Assembly (NCBI GenBank): GCA_028708075.1
Contig: JAQVZS010000001.1
Coordinates: 143,319-207,318, forward strand
Length of the DNA stretch: 64,000 nucleotides
Direction: 5' to 3'
Origin: Massilibacteroides sp.
Lineage (GTDB): Bacteria > Bacteroidota > Bacteroidia > Bacteroidales > Tannerellaceae
Below the pieces are notes generated by a model. That model saw nothing but the letters and a program-made list of their open reading frames with translations. It was not told the origin of the DNA and searched no databases. Positions 26,609 to 37,203 of the stretch are shown piece by piece (position 1 is the first letter of the stretch; each line of letters begins with the position of its first letter). Both the position numbers and the translations under genes were made by a program.

Positions 26609-28099
26609 ATGTATTTGTTGGGATGTGATATTGGCAGTTCATCGGTAAAGGCGTCGGTTGTTAACGCGGAGACCGGTTTGACGGTGGGATCGGATTTTTT
26701 TCCAAAGGAGGAAGCCTTTATTAAAGCCGTGAAACCCGGGTGGGCGGAGCAAAATCCGGAAGATTGGTGGTCTTATTTGAAATTAGCGATTGCCGGGGCT
26801 TTACGGGCAGCAGGAGTACAGGGTCCTGACGTAAAAGCCATAGGTATTTCCTATCAAATGCACGGACTGGTTTTAGTTGATAAAAAAAAGAACGTGTTGA
26901 GACCTTCGATCATTTGGTGTGATAGCCGAGCGGTGAGTTTGGGAGAACATGCCTTTCATTCTATCGGGGAAGAACGTTGTTTGTCGCATTTGTTAAATTC
27001 ACCTGGAAATTTTACCGCTTCCAAATTGGCTTGGGTAAAAGTGAACGAACCTGACCTTTTTGACGAGGTGGATAAATTTATGTTGCCGGGCGATTATATC
27101 GCTATGCGGATGACAGGAGAGATTGCAACAACAGTATCAGGGCTTTCGGAAGGTATTTTTTGGGATTTCAAAAACAATTGTGTCTCGTCTGATTTGATGG
27201 CGTATTATGGTTTCGATGACCATTTAGTCCCGGAGATCTGCACGACATTCGGCGTACAGGGGGAATTGAAATTGACCGTAGCGGATGAATTGGGCTTAAA
27301 AAAAGGAACTCCGGTGACGTACCGTGCCGGCGATCAACCGAATAATGCGTTGTCTTTAAATGTCCTGAACCCGGGAGAAATTGCGGCAACCGGCGGAACA
27401 TCTGGCGTTGTGTATGGAGTCAATGGGCATGTGAATTATGATACGCATTCTCGTGTAAATACGTTTGCGCATGTGAATCATGCGGCGGACGATCCGCGGC
27501 TTGGGGTGTTGCTCTGCATTAATGGAGTAGGGATACTCAATTCGTGGATTAAAAAGAATGTGGCGCCTGAAGGTATCAGTTATGATAAGTTGAACGAATT
27601 GGCGGCAACGATTCCTGTAGGCTCGGAAGGTTTATCGATTCTCCCTTTTGGAAACGGAGTGGAACGTATGTTGGAGAATAGGGAGAGCAGTTGTGTGGTC
27701 GCCGGACTTAATTTTAATATTCATACCAAAGCGCATTTGGCACGTGCGGCACAGGAAGGTATCGTATTTGCCTTTAAGTATGGCATGGATATCATGGACG
27801 AAATGGGAATTAAAATCGATGTGATCCGTGCCGGTTATGCAAATATGTTTTTAAGTCCTGTTTTCAGGAATACGTTGGCGGGAGTAACAGGCGCTGTGAT
27901 TGAATTGTATGACACGAATGGAGCTGTTGGCGCGGCGAAAGGAGCCGGTATAGGAGCCGGGATCTACAAATCGGCTGAAGAAGCCTTTGTTTCACTAAAG
28001 AAAATAGATGTGGTGGAACCGGACGGCTTGGCGGCGGATAAGTATTGCGGGGCGTATGAGGTTTGGAAAGAACGGCTGAACCGGGAGATAAGACCCTGA
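26609..28099 (+). CDS. xylB: Xylulokinase
   Basis: FGGY-family carbohydrate kinase of 496 residues that phosphorylates D-xylulose to xylulose-5-phosphate for the pentose phosphate pathway. N-terminal phosphate motif LLGCDIGSSSVKASVV, substrate-binding ISYQMHGLVLVDKKK and IIWCDSR, GDYIAMRMTGEIATT, the conserved RAGDQPNNALSLNVLNPGEIAATGGTSGVVYG and the C-terminal adenosine segment GAVGAAKGAGIGAG are visible. It is between the regulator and the xylose isomerase, which fixes the substrate as xylulose with good confidence. Confidence 0.95.
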   Translation: MYLLGCDIGSSSVKASVVNAETGLTVGSDFFPKEEAFIKAVKPGWAEQNPEDWWSYLKLAIAGALRAAGVQGPDVKAIGISYQMHGLVLVDKKKNVLRPSIIWCDSRAVSLGEHAFHSIGEERCLSHLLNSPGNFTASKLAWVKVNEPDLFDEVDKFMLPGDYIAMRMTGEIATTVSGLSEGIFWDFKNNCVSSDLMAYYGFDDHLVPEICTTFGVQGELKLTVADELGLKKGTPVTYRAGDQPNNALSLNVLNPGEIAATGGTSGVVYGVNGHVNYDTHSRVNTFAHVNHAADDPRLGVLLCINGVGILNSWIKKNVAPEGISYDKLNELAATIPVGSEGLSILPFGNGVERMLENRESSCVVAGLNFNIHTKAHLARAAQEGIVFAFKYGMDIMDEMGIKIDVIRAGYANMFLSPVFRNTLAGVTGAVIELYDTNGAVGAAKGAGIGAGIYKSAEEAFVSLKKIDVVEPDGLAADKYCGAYEVWKERLNREIRP

Positions 28100-28147
28100 C
28101 GTTACCACGTTGAAATAGATAAAACAATATAGATGGTGCTTAATGAA

Positions 28148-28210
28148 AAGGACGCGTCTTACTGCAAAGAAGGCGTGTCCTTATGGAAACTTGCTCTTAT
28201 GAGAAAGAGC
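28148..28210 (+). promoter_or_regulatory. two hairpins in the xylB-xylA gap
   Basis: Hairpin one: AAGGACGCG (28148-28156) / CGTGTCCTT (28174-28182), 9 bp with one G-U pair. Hairpin two: GCTCTT (28193-28198) / AAGAGC (28205-28210) with a 6-base loop. Neither has a T-run. They may stabilise or process the mRNA between xylB and xylA. Confidence 0.45.
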
Positions 28211-28254
28211 GTCTGCTAAATATACAATAATTAATTCTTAAAGTTATAGCAATT

Positions 28255-29583
28255 ATGAATGCATTTAAAAGTGGAAAAGAATTCTTTTCTGGAATAGGAA
28301 AGATACAGTTTGAAGGACCTGAATCGAAAAATCCGATGGCTTTTCATTATTATGATGAAAATAAGGTAATTATGGGTAAGACGTTGAAAGATCATTTGCG
28401 TTTTTCCATGGCGTATTGGCATACGTTGTGTGCTGAAGGAGGCGATCCTTTTGGGGGGGGGACGAAAACGTTCCCATGGAACAATAGCGCGGATGCCGTG
28501 ACACGTGGTAAATATAAAATGGACGCGGCTTTCGAATTTATGACGAAATGTAGTATCCCTTATTATTGTTTCCATGACGTGGATTTGGTAGACGAGGCTC
28601 CGACAATGGCCGAGTTCGAAAAACGTTTACAGATAATGGTGGAGCATGCGAAAGCACATCAAGCGGAATCCGGAAAGAAATTGCTTTGGGGGACTGCCAA
28701 TGTGTTTAGTAATAAGCGTTACATGAATGGAGCAGCGACGAATCCGGATTTTGCGGCTGTGGCTTTTGCCGGGACGCAGATTAAGAATGCGATTGATGCG
28801 ACGATTGCTTTGGGCGGCGAAAATTATGTCTTTTGGGGAGGACGAGAAGGATATATGAGTCTGCTAAATACGAATATGAAACGTGAAAAGGAGCATTTGG
28901 CCAGAATGTTGACGATGGCTCGCGATTATGCCCGCAAGAATGGATTTAAGGGAACTTTCCTAATCGAGCCGAAGCCGATGGAACCAACTAAACATCAATA
29001 TGATGTGGATGCGGAAACGGTGATCGGATTCCTACGCCATTATGGGCTGGAGAAGGATTTTGCCCTGAATATTGAAGTAAACCATGCGACGCTGGCGGGA
29101 CATACTTTCGAACATGAATTGCAGGCTGCTGCCGATGCAGGTATGTTGTGCAGTATCGATGCGAACCGTGGCGATTATCAAAACGGTTGGGATACCGACC
29201 AGTTTCCGGTAGATTTGTACGAATTGACACAGGCATGGTTGGTTATTCTCGAAGCAGGCGGATTGACGACCGGAGGAACAAATTTCGATGCGAAAACAAG
29301 ACGTAATTCGACTGACCTGGAAGATATTTTCTTTGCTCATATTGGTGGAATGGATGCTTTTGCTCGAGCGTTGATTACTGCGGCGGGAATTTTAGACAAT
29401 TCGCCTTACCGTAAAATGCGCTCCGAACGGTATGCCAGTTTCGATAGAGGCGACGGTAAAGCATTTGAAGATGGAAAACTTACGTTGGGAGATTTGCGCT
29501 CGATCGCTTTGATATCCGGCGAACCGAAACAGATCAGCGGAAAGCAGGAATTGTATGAATTAATCATCAACCAATATATCTAA
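28255..29583 (+). CDS. xylA: Xylose isomerase
   Basis: Metal-dependent cytosolic isomerase (442 residues, the longer class II form) that converts D-xylose to D-xylulose. The catalytic histidine is in [12 protein letters not shown], the metal-binding and substrate segments include [51 protein letters not shown] and SIDANRGD. It closely resembles the Bacteroides xylose isomerase used as the type of its clade. A run of nine G (28453-28461) encodes the GGG of DPFGGGTK. The gene lies 155 bases after xylB with two small hairpins between, and 52 bases before the symporter gene. Confidence 0.97.
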   Translation: MNAFKSGKEFFSGIGKIQFEGPESKNPMAFHYYDENKVIMGKTLKDHLRFSMAYWHTLCAEGGDPFGGGTKTFPWNNSADAVTRGKYKMDAAFEFMTKCSIPYYCFHDVDLVDEAPTMAEFEKRLQIMVEHAKAHQAESGKKLLWGTANVFSNKRYMNGAATNPDFAAVAFAGTQIKNAIDATIALGGENYVFWGGREGYMSLLNTNMKREKEHLARMLTMARDYARKNGFKGTFLIEPKPMEPTKHQYDVDAETVIGFLRHYGLEKDFALNIEVNHATLAGHTFEHELQAAADAGMLCSIDANRGDYQNGWDTDQFPVDLYELTQAWLVILEAGGLTTGGTNFDAKTRRNSTDLEDIFFAHIGGMDAFARALITAAGILDNSPYRKMRSERYASFDRGDGKAFEDGKLTLGDLRSIALISGEPKQISGKQELYELIINQYI

Positions 29584-29588
29584 TGAGT

Positions 29589-29612
29589 AAAGGGCGTCAT
29601 CTGGCGCCCTTT
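29589..29612 (+). terminator. hairpin between xylA and xylE, possible weak terminator
   Basis: Perfect 8-bp stem AAAGGGCG (29589-29596) / CGCCCTTT (29605-29612), 8-base loop, followed by ATTGGTTTT. The T-run is interrupted, so it may only reduce transcription into xylE. Confidence 0.55.
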
Positions 29613-29635
29613 ATTGGTTTTCAATCTAATTACTT

Positions 29636-31189
29636 ATGAAAAATAACAATCGTTATATTTTTGGAATAACTTTAGTCGCGACATTAGGCGGATTATTGTT
29701 TGGGTATGATACTGCGGTTATTTCCGGAACAGTAGAATCTCTAAGGAAATTTTTTATCGATCCACAAGGACTTCCGGCTGATCAGGCGAATGCACTCGAA
29801 GGGTTTGTTGTTAGTAGCGCATTGATCGGATGTATTATCGGAGCGTCCATTGCCGGATGGCTCAGCCAGCGTTTCGGACGTAAACCGTCGCTGATTGTGG
29901 CAGCCATACTTTTTGCTTTTTCGGCGATCGGTTCGGCCTGGCCGGAAATATTTTTTGGTATGCCGGGTAGTGGCGATTATTTGTTTATTTATTATTTTGT
30001 TGCTTACCGGATTATTGGTGGAGTAGGGGTTGGATTGGCTTCTATGATTTCGCCGATGTATATTGCGGAGATTGCGCCCTCAGATAGAAGAGGTAATTTA
30101 GTTTCCTGGAATCAGTTCGCCATTATATTTGGAATGCTTGTGGTTTATTTTGTCAATTATAGCATTGCCCTGAGCGGAGATAGCCAATGGTTAAATACAT
30201 ATGGGTGGCGTTGGATGTTTGCGTCCGAACTGGTTCCTGCATTTTTGTTTTTCTTCTTTTTATTTTTTGTGCCGGAAACACCACGTTATTTGGTGATGCG
30301 TGGACAAGACGAAAAGGCAAAAGTCGTTTTGACGAAATTTCTGGGTGATCCTGCCGCAGGAAAAGAATTGGAGGCGATTCGTGAGAGTTTTTCAGATAAG
30401 GAGAAGAGGCCTTCAACGCGTCCTTATTTTCAATTTATGGGAGTGTGGGTTGTTCTTTTTTTGGCTTTGTACGGATTGTTCGAATTGCTTGGTAATTCAA
30501 ATGCCTTAGAGATCGGATTGATTTTGAGCTTTGTATTGTCTTTATTGTTGCCGGTACGTTCTTATGGCGTTAAGATTTTATTTGTCGGAGTTATGTTGTC
30601 CGCTTTTCAACAATTTGTGGGGATCAATGTTGTTCTTTATTATGCGCCGGAGATTTTCAAGACTATGGGGGCCGCTACAAACGCGGCTTTGTTACAACAG
30701 ATTATTGTGGGTGCTGTTAATCTTTCGTTTACGGTTTTGGCCATTTTAACAGTCGATCGTTTCGGCCGTCGTCCGTTAATGATGATCGGTGCATTAGTGA
30801 TGGCTGTATCCATGATTGCTTTGGGAACGACATTTTATACGCATTCTGTCGGCCTTGGTTCTCTTTTGTGCATGTTGGTGTATACGGCAGGATTTGCCAT
30901 GTCGTGGGGACCTGTTTGTTGGGTTTTACTGGCGGAAATATTCCCGAACTCGATCCGTTCGGTGGTCATGAGTATTGCCGTGGCTGCACAATGGATTGCG
31001 AATTTTATGGTGTCGTGGACTTTTCCGATGTTGGATAAAAATCAATATCTTACAGAGATATTTAACCATGGAGTGGCATATTGGATTTATGGTATTATGG
31101 GAGTCTTGGCGGCCCTGTTTATCTGGAAATTTGTCCCTGAAACAAAAGGACGTAGTCTTGAACAAATGGAGGAATACTGGAATAGGTAA
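29636..31189 (+). CDS. xylE: D-xylose:H+ symporter, MFS sugar porter
   Basis: Inner-membrane sugar porter with 12 predicted helices, 517 residues. Sugar-porter signatures are GYDTAVISGTVESL in TM1, GWLSQRFGRKPSL after TM2, RIIGGVGVGLASMISPMYIAEIAP, the FVPETPRYLVMRG loop, QQFVGINVVLYYAPEIF in TM7, DRFGRRPLMMIG and the C-terminal FVPETKGRSLEQMEEYW. Position after xylA and similarity to E. coli XylE indicate D-xylose. The hydrophobic central loop (about 265-310) is longer than in E. coli XylE and seems to add helices. Confidence 0.93.
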   Translation: MKNNNRYIFGITLVATLGGLLFGYDTAVISGTVESLRKFFIDPQGLPADQANALEGFVVSSALIGCIIGASIAGWLSQRFGRKPSLIVAAILFAFSAIGSAWPEIFFGMPGSGDYLFIYYFVAYRIIGGVGVGLASMISPMYIAEIAPSDRRGNLVSWNQFAIIFGMLVVYFVNYSIALSGDSQWLNTYGWRWMFASELVPAFLFFFFLFFVPETPRYLVMRGQDEKAKVVLTKFLGDPAAGKELEAIRESFSDKEKRPSTRPYFQFMGVWVVLFLALYGLFELLGNSNALEIGLILSFVLSLLLPVRSYGVKILFVGVMLSAFQQFVGINVVLYYAPEIFKTMGAATNAALLQQIIVGAVNLSFTVLAILTVDRFGRRPLMMIGALVMAVSMIALGTTFYTHSVGLGSLLCMLVYTAGFAMSWGPVCWVLLAEIFPNSIRSVVMSIAVAAQWIANFMVSWTFPMLDKNQYLTEIFNHGVAYWIYGIMGVLAALFIWKFVPETKGRSLEQMEEYWNR

Positions 31190-31202
31190 TCACTAAAAAA
31201 AG

Positions 31203-31210
31203 TATCTTTG
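31203..31210 (+). promoter_or_regulatory. -7 element upstream of mtgA
   Basis: TATCTTTG, 24 bases before the ATG of mtgA, fits TAnnTTTG. This suggests mtgA-lipB is separate from the xylose operon. Confidence 0.45.
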
Positions 31211-31234
31211 GGGTGAGTTTCGAAATGAATTCAT

Positions 31235-32002
31235 ATGAAGATATTAAAGCGTTTTTTTATTTGGGTAAGGAATCTGTTGATTTTCTTATTTATTTCTAGT
31301 GTTCTTGCCGTTGTCGCTTATCGATTTATACCGGTTTATTATACGCCTTTAATGTTCATCCGTTTATATGAACAGAAAAAAGATGGGAAAACAATAAAAC
31401 TCAGACATCAATGGGTGCCTCTTTCTCAGATTGCACAACCTCTGGTTCAGGCGGTTGTGGCTTCTGAGGATAATCTTTTTCTAGAACATAATGGCTTCGA
31501 TGTAGAGCAAATCCAGAAGGCGAGGGAAGAAGCGGAGAAAGGCAAACGGGTGCGGGGTGCAAGCACAATCTCACAGCAAACAGCTAAAAATGTGTTTCTT
31601 TGGCCGACTCAATCGTATATCCGGAAAGGGATCGAAGTTTATTTTACGTTGCTTATCGAATGGATTTGGGGGAAGGAACGGATTATGGAGGTTTATCTGA
31701 ATTCGATCGAAATGGGGGATGGAATCTACGGAGCGGAAGCGGTTGCTAATTTGCATTTTGACAAGCAGGCATATCAGTTGACACAATCGGATGCAGCCTT
31801 GATCGCTGCAAGTTTGCCGAATCCCAGGCGGTTTAATTCGGCAAAACCTTCCGGTTATATGCAGAAACGTCAGGCAAAGATTATTTCTTTGATGGGAAAA
31901 ATGTTTCAGATTGACATGGGGTTTAAAGTAGAAGATGGCAAGTTGCCGACAAAAAAAAGGAAGAAATGGCGAGCTTCAGTTATACCGATTGGGGAAAGAT
32001 AG
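31235..32002 (+). CDS. mtgA: Monofunctional biosynthetic peptidoglycan transglycosylase
   Basis: GT51 enzyme of 255 residues that polymerises lipid II into glycan strands in the periplasm. One N-terminal transmembrane anchor (about 12-32) is followed by the catalytic domain with motifs [22 protein letters not shown] (catalytic Glu), [43 protein letters not shown] and [15 protein letters not shown]. No transpeptidase domain is present. Its last 37 bases overlap lipB, so the two are translated from one message. Confidence 0.95.
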   Translation: MKILKRFFIWVRNLLIFLFISSVLAVVAYRFIPVYYTPLMFIRLYEQKKDGKTIKLRHQWVPLSQIAQPLVQAVVASEDNLFLEHNGFDVEQIQKAREEAEKGKRVRGASTISQQTAKNVFLWPTQSYIRKGIEVYFTLLIEWIWGKERIMEVYLNSIEMGDGIYGAEAVANLHFDKQAYQLTQSDAALIAASLPNPRRFNSAKPSGYMQKRQAKIISLMGKMFQIDMGFKVEDGKLPTKKRKKWRASVIPIGER

Positions 32003-32628
32003 ATTATGCGGAAGCCTTCGACAGGCAGACGCTTTTGTTTACTAATTTAATTGAGGCAAAGCTTAAAAGTGGTGAGGCTCAAAATCGATTGATCTTTTGT
32101 GAACATAGTCCGGTGCTTACAATCGGGAAAAGTGGAAAAGCGGATAATTTGCTGATTCCGGAGGTCTTGCTCAAAGAAAAAGGCATTGCTTATTTCCATA
32201 CAAACCGAGGAGGTGATATTACGTATCATGGGCCGGGGCAGATCACTGGCTATCCGATTTTCGATCTGGATAGCTGGGGTTTTGGTTTAAAGGATTATAT
32301 TCACCGGATGGAGGAGGTCGTTATTCGTTTTCTCGCGTATTATGGAGTGCGTGGGGAACGTTTGGATGGTGCGACCGGCGTTTGGATTGAACCGGATAAA
32401 AAATCAGCCCGCAAGATTTGCGCAATTGGTGTGAAGAGCAGCCATTTTGTAACGATGCATGGGTTTGCTTTAAATATTAATACGGATTTATCCTATTTTT
32501 CCTTGATTAATCCTTGTGGATTTGTGGATAAAGGAGTGACTTCCCTAGCCCGAGAGTTAGGCGAAATGCAGGATTTTGAAGGGGCAAAAATGAAACTTTT
32601 GGCTTTATTCCGCGAGTTTTTTCCTTGA
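31966..32628 (+). CDS. lipB: Octanoyl-[ACP]:protein octanoyltransferase
   Basis: Cytosolic enzyme (220 residues) that transfers octanoate from ACP to the lipoyl domains of 2-oxoacid dehydrogenases and glycine cleavage H protein. Motifs: [35 protein letters not shown] (active-site loop), [30 protein letters not shown] with the catalytic lysine, and [14 protein letters not shown] with the catalytic cysteine. The start lies inside mtgA in another frame (37-base overlap). The ATG chosen gives the usual length. It converges on tamB with a 7-base gap. Confidence 0.95.
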   Translation: MASFSYTDWGKIDYAEAFDRQTLLFTNLIEAKLKSGEAQNRLIFCEHSPVLTIGKSGKADNLLIPEVLLKEKGIAYFHTNRGGDITYHGPGQITGYPIFDLDSWGFGLKDYIHRMEEVVIRFLAYYGVRGERLDGATGVWIEPDKKSARKICAIGVKSSHFVTMHGFALNINTDLSYFSLINPCGFVDKGVTSLARELGEMQDFEGAKMKLLALFREFFP

Positions 32629-32635
32629 TATAACG

Positions 32636-35600
32636 CTACTGTTTTTTTTCTGAAGAAGGCACAGAATCTGGTTGTAACGTAGTCGGCAAAAGCAATAGTC
32701 TTTTCCGGCGCCGGAATATCTCGGAAAAATGGGTGAAGTCTTTCCGGTACATAATTCCTAATCCTTGTGTTGTGAGTGACTGGCGTTGGTAACGATACAT
32801 ATCGTTGGCATGATTATAAGCTTTGAGCCGGATTTCTCCAGTTTTCGTTAGTTTGTATTCCAAATCGAATTCGCCGATAAATGTGCTTTCTTGATTTTGA
32901 TAGGGGTTATTCCGGACACCGAAATTACCGTTAAATAAAAGTCGGTTATCCAATAGTTGGCTGGATAACAACATTTCGAATTCCGTATCGGATACGCCAT
33001 CTTGACTGGTGCGGATATTTGTTCCGATTTGAATTTTGTCTGTGATGCTGTTTAATATTCCAGAAAGTTGCGAGGAGAGAGCAGACGATGCAACGGCATT
33101 TAATTCATTTGAGTTTTGCCCCATGTATGAGGGGGTATAAAATTTGTTCAACACCAACAAATAAATGATTTGTAGCGTCATCATCTCGTCTGTATCGACC
33201 AATCCTTTTACGAGTCGTTCTAATTCCGTGTTGGAACCGGGTAATTCGAGATCGAACTTAACCATAGGGTTTCGCAGTTGGCCGTTGATTTGAAGGATAC
33301 AATTAACCGGAATGTTGGAACGTCCGCTTTGTTCGACTAGACTCTGGTCTAAATCTCCGATGTTGGCTGTCAGATTATAGATTGCGTTAATATCCATTGT
33401 TGCATCGAACGGATCGCCTCTAAATTCCACCGTACTTCCTTCACCGATTTTAAACCCTTTATGAATGAGTTGCTGCATACTGAAATTGTAACTTCCGCTG
33501 TTGATATTTATCCCTCCGTACATGCGTAAATCCGATTTTGTGCCGTATTCAATTTGCATACTACCACTGCCGGTTGCTTTTAGTTTGTCGCCCGCCGTCG
33601 GATCCATAATTAGTTCGATATTTGCATCCGGAGTTATATCCAATAACATGTTCATCCGAATCTCAGCGCCGTCATCATTTTTGTTTGTTTTAACTAAGAG
33701 AGTTGAATCGGGAATTGTTGTGTTTTGTTCCGCTTTTTTTCTTTTGTCGATAAATGTGATGAAATCATATTCAGAAGCTTTCGAGCCGCTCATAAAGTTA
33801 AATGACACGGTGGTTTTTGGAGCGCTTTGCATGTTGATGTCAAAATTAATCAACTTTTCATTTCCGGTTATTTGGGTTGATCCGCTTCCATAGACGGAGC
33901 CGAAGATCATGGGATTCTGTTTTTCCGGCACATCATAGACCAGCATATTGTCGGCTTGAACATCTACATAGAATTTGAAGTTCCTGAAATGCGAATGGTT
34001 TACGTTCAGGGTTACTTGTCCTTTGTTTCCGTTTTTATCCTGAATCGTCAGTCTTTTGGTGCTTATTTTGTCTTCGGTCAAAAACAGCGAGTCAGTAAAC
34101 GTATATTGCGTATTTAAATAATCGATGCCGATAATGCCGTCTTTCACAAATGCATTTCCTTCGACCGTCAGGTTTTTAAACGAACCGTGCAAGTGAATCA
34201 GTCCGAACCCATGACCGCCTATTTCAGACGTTATATTGTCCATATATGGTTTCAGAAAGGCCAGGTTGATATCATTCGCGTCAAAGTAAATCGACAAACC
34301 GGATTTTTCACCTACCGGATAGATATAGCCGTTCACATCCGTCCAGGTACTATCGTTTTTGTATATCGTGCCGAGCATAAGAATTCCCTTTTGGGTATCA
34401 TCCCATTCACTGAATAAATTAAGTTGTCCGAATTCTACCTGGTTAAACGAAAAATTCTTTATTTCCAAGTCGGTGTTTAGCATACGACTGTTATAAATAT
34501 CCTGTATGTTGACAGTCCCAGTAGCTTTACCTCCGAATTTGAGCGCTTTGATATTAACGGTGTTGAAAATATAGCTGAGTTCAATATCCTTTAAATCCAG
34601 GAGTAGAATATCTGCCGGATCTTTGGATATCGTTCCGTCGATCAGTAAATGCTCATTTCCATGAGAAGCGTAAAAATTGTCTATACTGATTCGTTGATTC
34701 TGTATACTGACCACACTGGGTGAAAGAGTCCACGTCGAGTCCTTGATCGTTAGATAATTTGGCGTTATGGATGTTTCAATACGGGTCGATGGACGATCGT
34801 GCAAATCGGTTTCTTCAATAAAAATAGTGGAAGTACGAAGACTTGCATTAAATGTATTTTGCATGTTGTTTGCCCAAGTGAATAACGTATTGATTTTATC
34901 ATTATTTGCATCTGCCTGCAAATCCATATAATTCCGAATTCCTTTTTTATTAAAATTAATAAGTTTCAAACTCATGTCTATTTCGCCGGATTGGTTGTCG
35001 CAAGTCAGATAACCCGATTCGAACATCGAATTTTTGATGTTGAACTTCGGCAAATAAGCTTCTACCCGAAACTTATCGTAAATAGTATTATAAAAGCCGG
35101 TTATTCGTGCCTGATTAATGATCGAGAAAGGCAGTTTAAGCGTATTGGACAGTTCTTCTGTGTTTTCTACGGTTAACAACAATGAAAAACTATTTTCTTC
35201 AGTCTTTCGTTTTTCCTGTTTGATGTCTTTAAACAAAGAAGGTATATGTTTTTGTATTGTATAAAAAAGGCTTGGGACAATAGTTTTGAAAGAATAGGCA
35301 CCGTTGACTTCCCCGTTTACGAGGTCTGATTGGACAAGCAGCTTTCTGTCGGAGTCATGACCGGAAGCAACGATCAGAAGTTTATCCATCTTAAATTGAG
35401 CCGGTGTTGTGATAAAGGCGAGACTGTCTAATTGAATTTTACCTTCGATATTATCAATCGTATTTCCGGAAAAGTCCGCATTTAAAGTGAAAGAGATTTC
35501 CGGCGATTCATATTTATCCGTTAGATGTAAATTATCCGGACGAAAATGATCGACTTGCGCCGTGAAATTAAACAAGGAGTTTTTCCCTTGATTTAAGAAC

Positions 35601-37135
35601 AAACCTTCGACCAACAACGATCCATTCGGATCGTCTATTTGTATTTTCCCATTAAACCCATGTTCCTGAAATTGGCCGGAAAAAAGCAGATTTTCGTAAT
35701 TGTAGCCTTTATAGTCAACATTCAATATTCTAGCTTCGATCTGTCCGAAAAACTTTTTATTGACCGGTCGTACAGCATCCAGATGAATATCGAAACGAAT
35801 ATTTCCAAACGGGTTACCATCTTCAAACAGATGGTTGATCTTCAAATTGGAAGTGCTGACATGTCCTTTAACAAACGTTCCGATTTGTCTGGCTTTATCA
35901 TGTCCGAAGTTCAGATCGGTTTCTATTGTGCCGATAGCGGATGTCAATTTCCCGTATGCAACCAGATTGTCTAAAAACCCGGATATTTCTCCGGTAAAAT
36001 GAAGGGTTCCCAGTTTTTGTAAATAAGCTGGTAATTCTACAGGTTTTTCGCTGAAATTATTTATCAACCCTTTGATTCCCTCATTCGTGATTCTCATCTG
36101 GTTAAGTTGACCAAATAAATAGGTGTTTTCTGGCTGGGTAATGCCTTTCAGTTCCATTTTTCCCAAAATCTGAAGTTTGTTACTGTAATCGAGCGAAAGC
36201 TGTTTAAGATTAATGTCGTTGATGAATCCCGACGCTTCGGCTGAAAGTCTGACAGTTTCCTTGAAATTCGAGAACACCGGGATAAAAGCTTTCAAATCAT
36301 TCAGTCGGATTTCGGAAGGCGAAATGAGTAAATTGACCCGAGCATTGTTTACCAGTTCTTCAGTGTTGTTTATGTCTTTTAATGCGATCTGTGCTTCTGG
36401 TATTTTAAAATCCGTTCCCGGTAATTTGAGTTGCAGATCATTAATTAAGGCACTATCTCGGTTTGCCCGGATTATTAGAGAAAGTTTATTGATCGAAAGT
36501 CCGGAGACTTCTTCAAAGCTTATTTTTTTAATTTGAGCATTTAGACTGTCATTCGTTAATTTTTTGACCGAAAGGCTTGCGCTCAGATTCTTTATCTCAA
36601 GATGTTTCGCGTTGAATTTACCGGGCGTTTGTTTTTCCGACAGGATATCGTACGAAAGATGTCCGCGCCTCATCATGATGGAATGGAGTTGCAGATCTAT
36701 TCGACTCTCTTTGTTTAACGTATCTTTTGAGGAAAAGGCCCGTATAAGAAACTGCATATTCAATTCGTCGGAAGGTTTGTTTTTCTGTAAGTTTAATGAA
36801 AAGCCAAAGAGGCGAATGGTATTGAATACAATTTTTTTCTTTAATAAGGGGAAAAATTCAAATCCCGCCGAAATGTGCGATGCTTCCAATAAAACTGTAC
36901 CATTTGGATCTTCCAGATAAAGGTCTTCCAAAGCAATCCGATTGAGCCATTCAATGTCAATATGCCCTATCTTTACGGGAACATTCAGATATTCGGATAA
37001 TTCAGAGGCGACCGTTTCGGTTACTTTATTCTGTATGTAGGGAATATTAAGCAGAATAGCCGGAATCGCATAAAATGTCCAAAGTAAAATAAAAAGACTA
37101 ACAATTATGTATTTTAAGACTCTGATAGCGCACAC
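32636..37135 (-). CDS. tamB: Translocation/assembly module TamB-like protein
   Basis: Very large inner-membrane-anchored periplasmic protein (1499 residues). One N-terminal helix (about 8-28) is followed by an AsmA-like start (KVTETVASELSEYLNVPVKIGHIDIEW) and hundreds of residues of repetitive beta-strand sequence, ending in the TamB C-terminal (DUF490) domain (about 1050-1450, DITPDANIELIMDPTAGDKLKATGSGSMQIEYG, MLLSSQLLDNRLLFNGNFGV). TamB-family proteins form a hydrophobic groove bridging the membranes and take part in phospholipid transport and outer-membrane protein assembly. Divergent from tsaD (68 bases between starts). No TamA gene is in the window. Confidence 0.9.
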   Translation of the reverse strand: MCAIRVLKYIIVSLFILLWTFYAIPAILLNIPYIQNKVTETVASELSEYLNVPVKIGHIDIEWLNRIALEDLYLEDPNGTVLLEASHISAGFEFFPLLKKKIVFNTIRLFGFSLNLQKNKPSDELNMQFLIRAFSSKDTLNKESRIDLQLHSIMMRRGHLSYDILSEKQTPGKFNAKHLEIKNLSASLSVKKLTNDSLNAQIKKISFEEVSGLSINKLSLIIRANRDSALINDLQLKLPGTDFKIPEAQIALKDINNTEELVNNARVNLLISPSEIRLNDLKAFIPVFSNFKETVRLSAEASGFINDINLKQLSLDYSNKLQILGKMELKGITQPENTYLFGQLNQMRITNEGIKGLINNFSEKPVELPAYLQKLGTLHFTGEISGFLDNLVAYGKLTSAIGTIETDLNFGHDKARQIGTFVKGHVSTSNLKINHLFEDGNPFGNIRFDIHLDAVRPVNKKFFGQIEARILNVDYKGYNYENLLFSGQFQEHGFNGKIQIDDPNGSLLVEGLFLNQGKNSLFNFTAQVDHFRPDNLHLTDKYESPEISFTLNADFSGNTIDNIEGKIQLDSLAFITTPAQFKMDKLLIVASGHDSDRKLLVQSDLVNGEVNGAYSFKTIVPSLFYTIQKHIPSLFKDIKQEKRKTEENSFSLLLTVENTEELSNTLKLPFSIINQARITGFYNTIYDKFRVEAYLPKFNIKNSMFESGYLTCDNQSGEIDMSLKLINFNKKGIRNYMDLQADANNDKINTLFTWANNMQNTFNASLRTSTIFIEETDLHDRPSTRIETSITPNYLTIKDSTWTLSPSVVSIQNQRISIDNFYASHGNEHLLIDGTISKDPADILLLDLKDIELSYIFNTVNIKALKFGGKATGTVNIQDIYNSRMLNTDLEIKNFSFNQVEFGQLNLFSEWDDTQKGILMLGTIYKNDSTWTDVNGYIYPVGEKSGLSIYFDANDINLAFLKPYMDNITSEIGGHGFGLIHLHGSFKNLTVEGNAFVKDGIIGIDYLNTQYTFTDSLFLTEDKISTKRLTIQDKNGNKGQVTLNVNHSHFRNFKFYVDVQADNMLVYDVPEKQNPMIFGSVYGSGSTQITGNEKLINFDINMQSAPKTTVSFNFMSGSKASEYDFITFIDKRKKAEQNTTIPDSTLLVKTNKNDDGAEIRMNMLLDITPDANIELIMDPTAGDKLKATGSGSMQIEYGTKSDLRMYGGININSGSYNFSMQQLIHKGFKIGEGSTVEFRGDPFDATMDINAIYNLTANIGDLDQSLVEQSGRSNIPVNCILQINGQLRNPMVKFDLELPGSNTELERLVKGLVDTDEMMTLQIIYLLVLNKFYTPSYMGQNSNELNAVASSALSSQLSGILNSITDKIQIGTNIRTSQDGVSDTEFEMLLSSQLLDNRLLFNGNFGVRNNPYQNQESTFIGEFDLEYKLTKTGEIRLKAYNHANDMYRYQRQSLTTQGLGIMYRKDFTHFSEIFRRRKRLLLLPTTLQPDSVPSSEKKQ

Positions 37136-37179
37136 TAATTTAAATTACAAAACTACAATATAATCATGATAGAAATGGT

Positions 37180-37187
37180 TAATTTTG
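37180..37187 (+). promoter_or_regulatory. -7 element of tsaD
   Basis: TAATTTTG in the 68-base divergent tamB-tsaD region, 16 bases before the tsaD start. Confidence 0.45.
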
Positions 37188-37203
37188 CAGAAAAAAGGAA
37201 TCT

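Noticed and set aside
33501-33893. 130-residue plus-strand ORF inside tamB
   Set aside because: It is antisense to the well-supported TamB protein; composition is that of a shadow frame.
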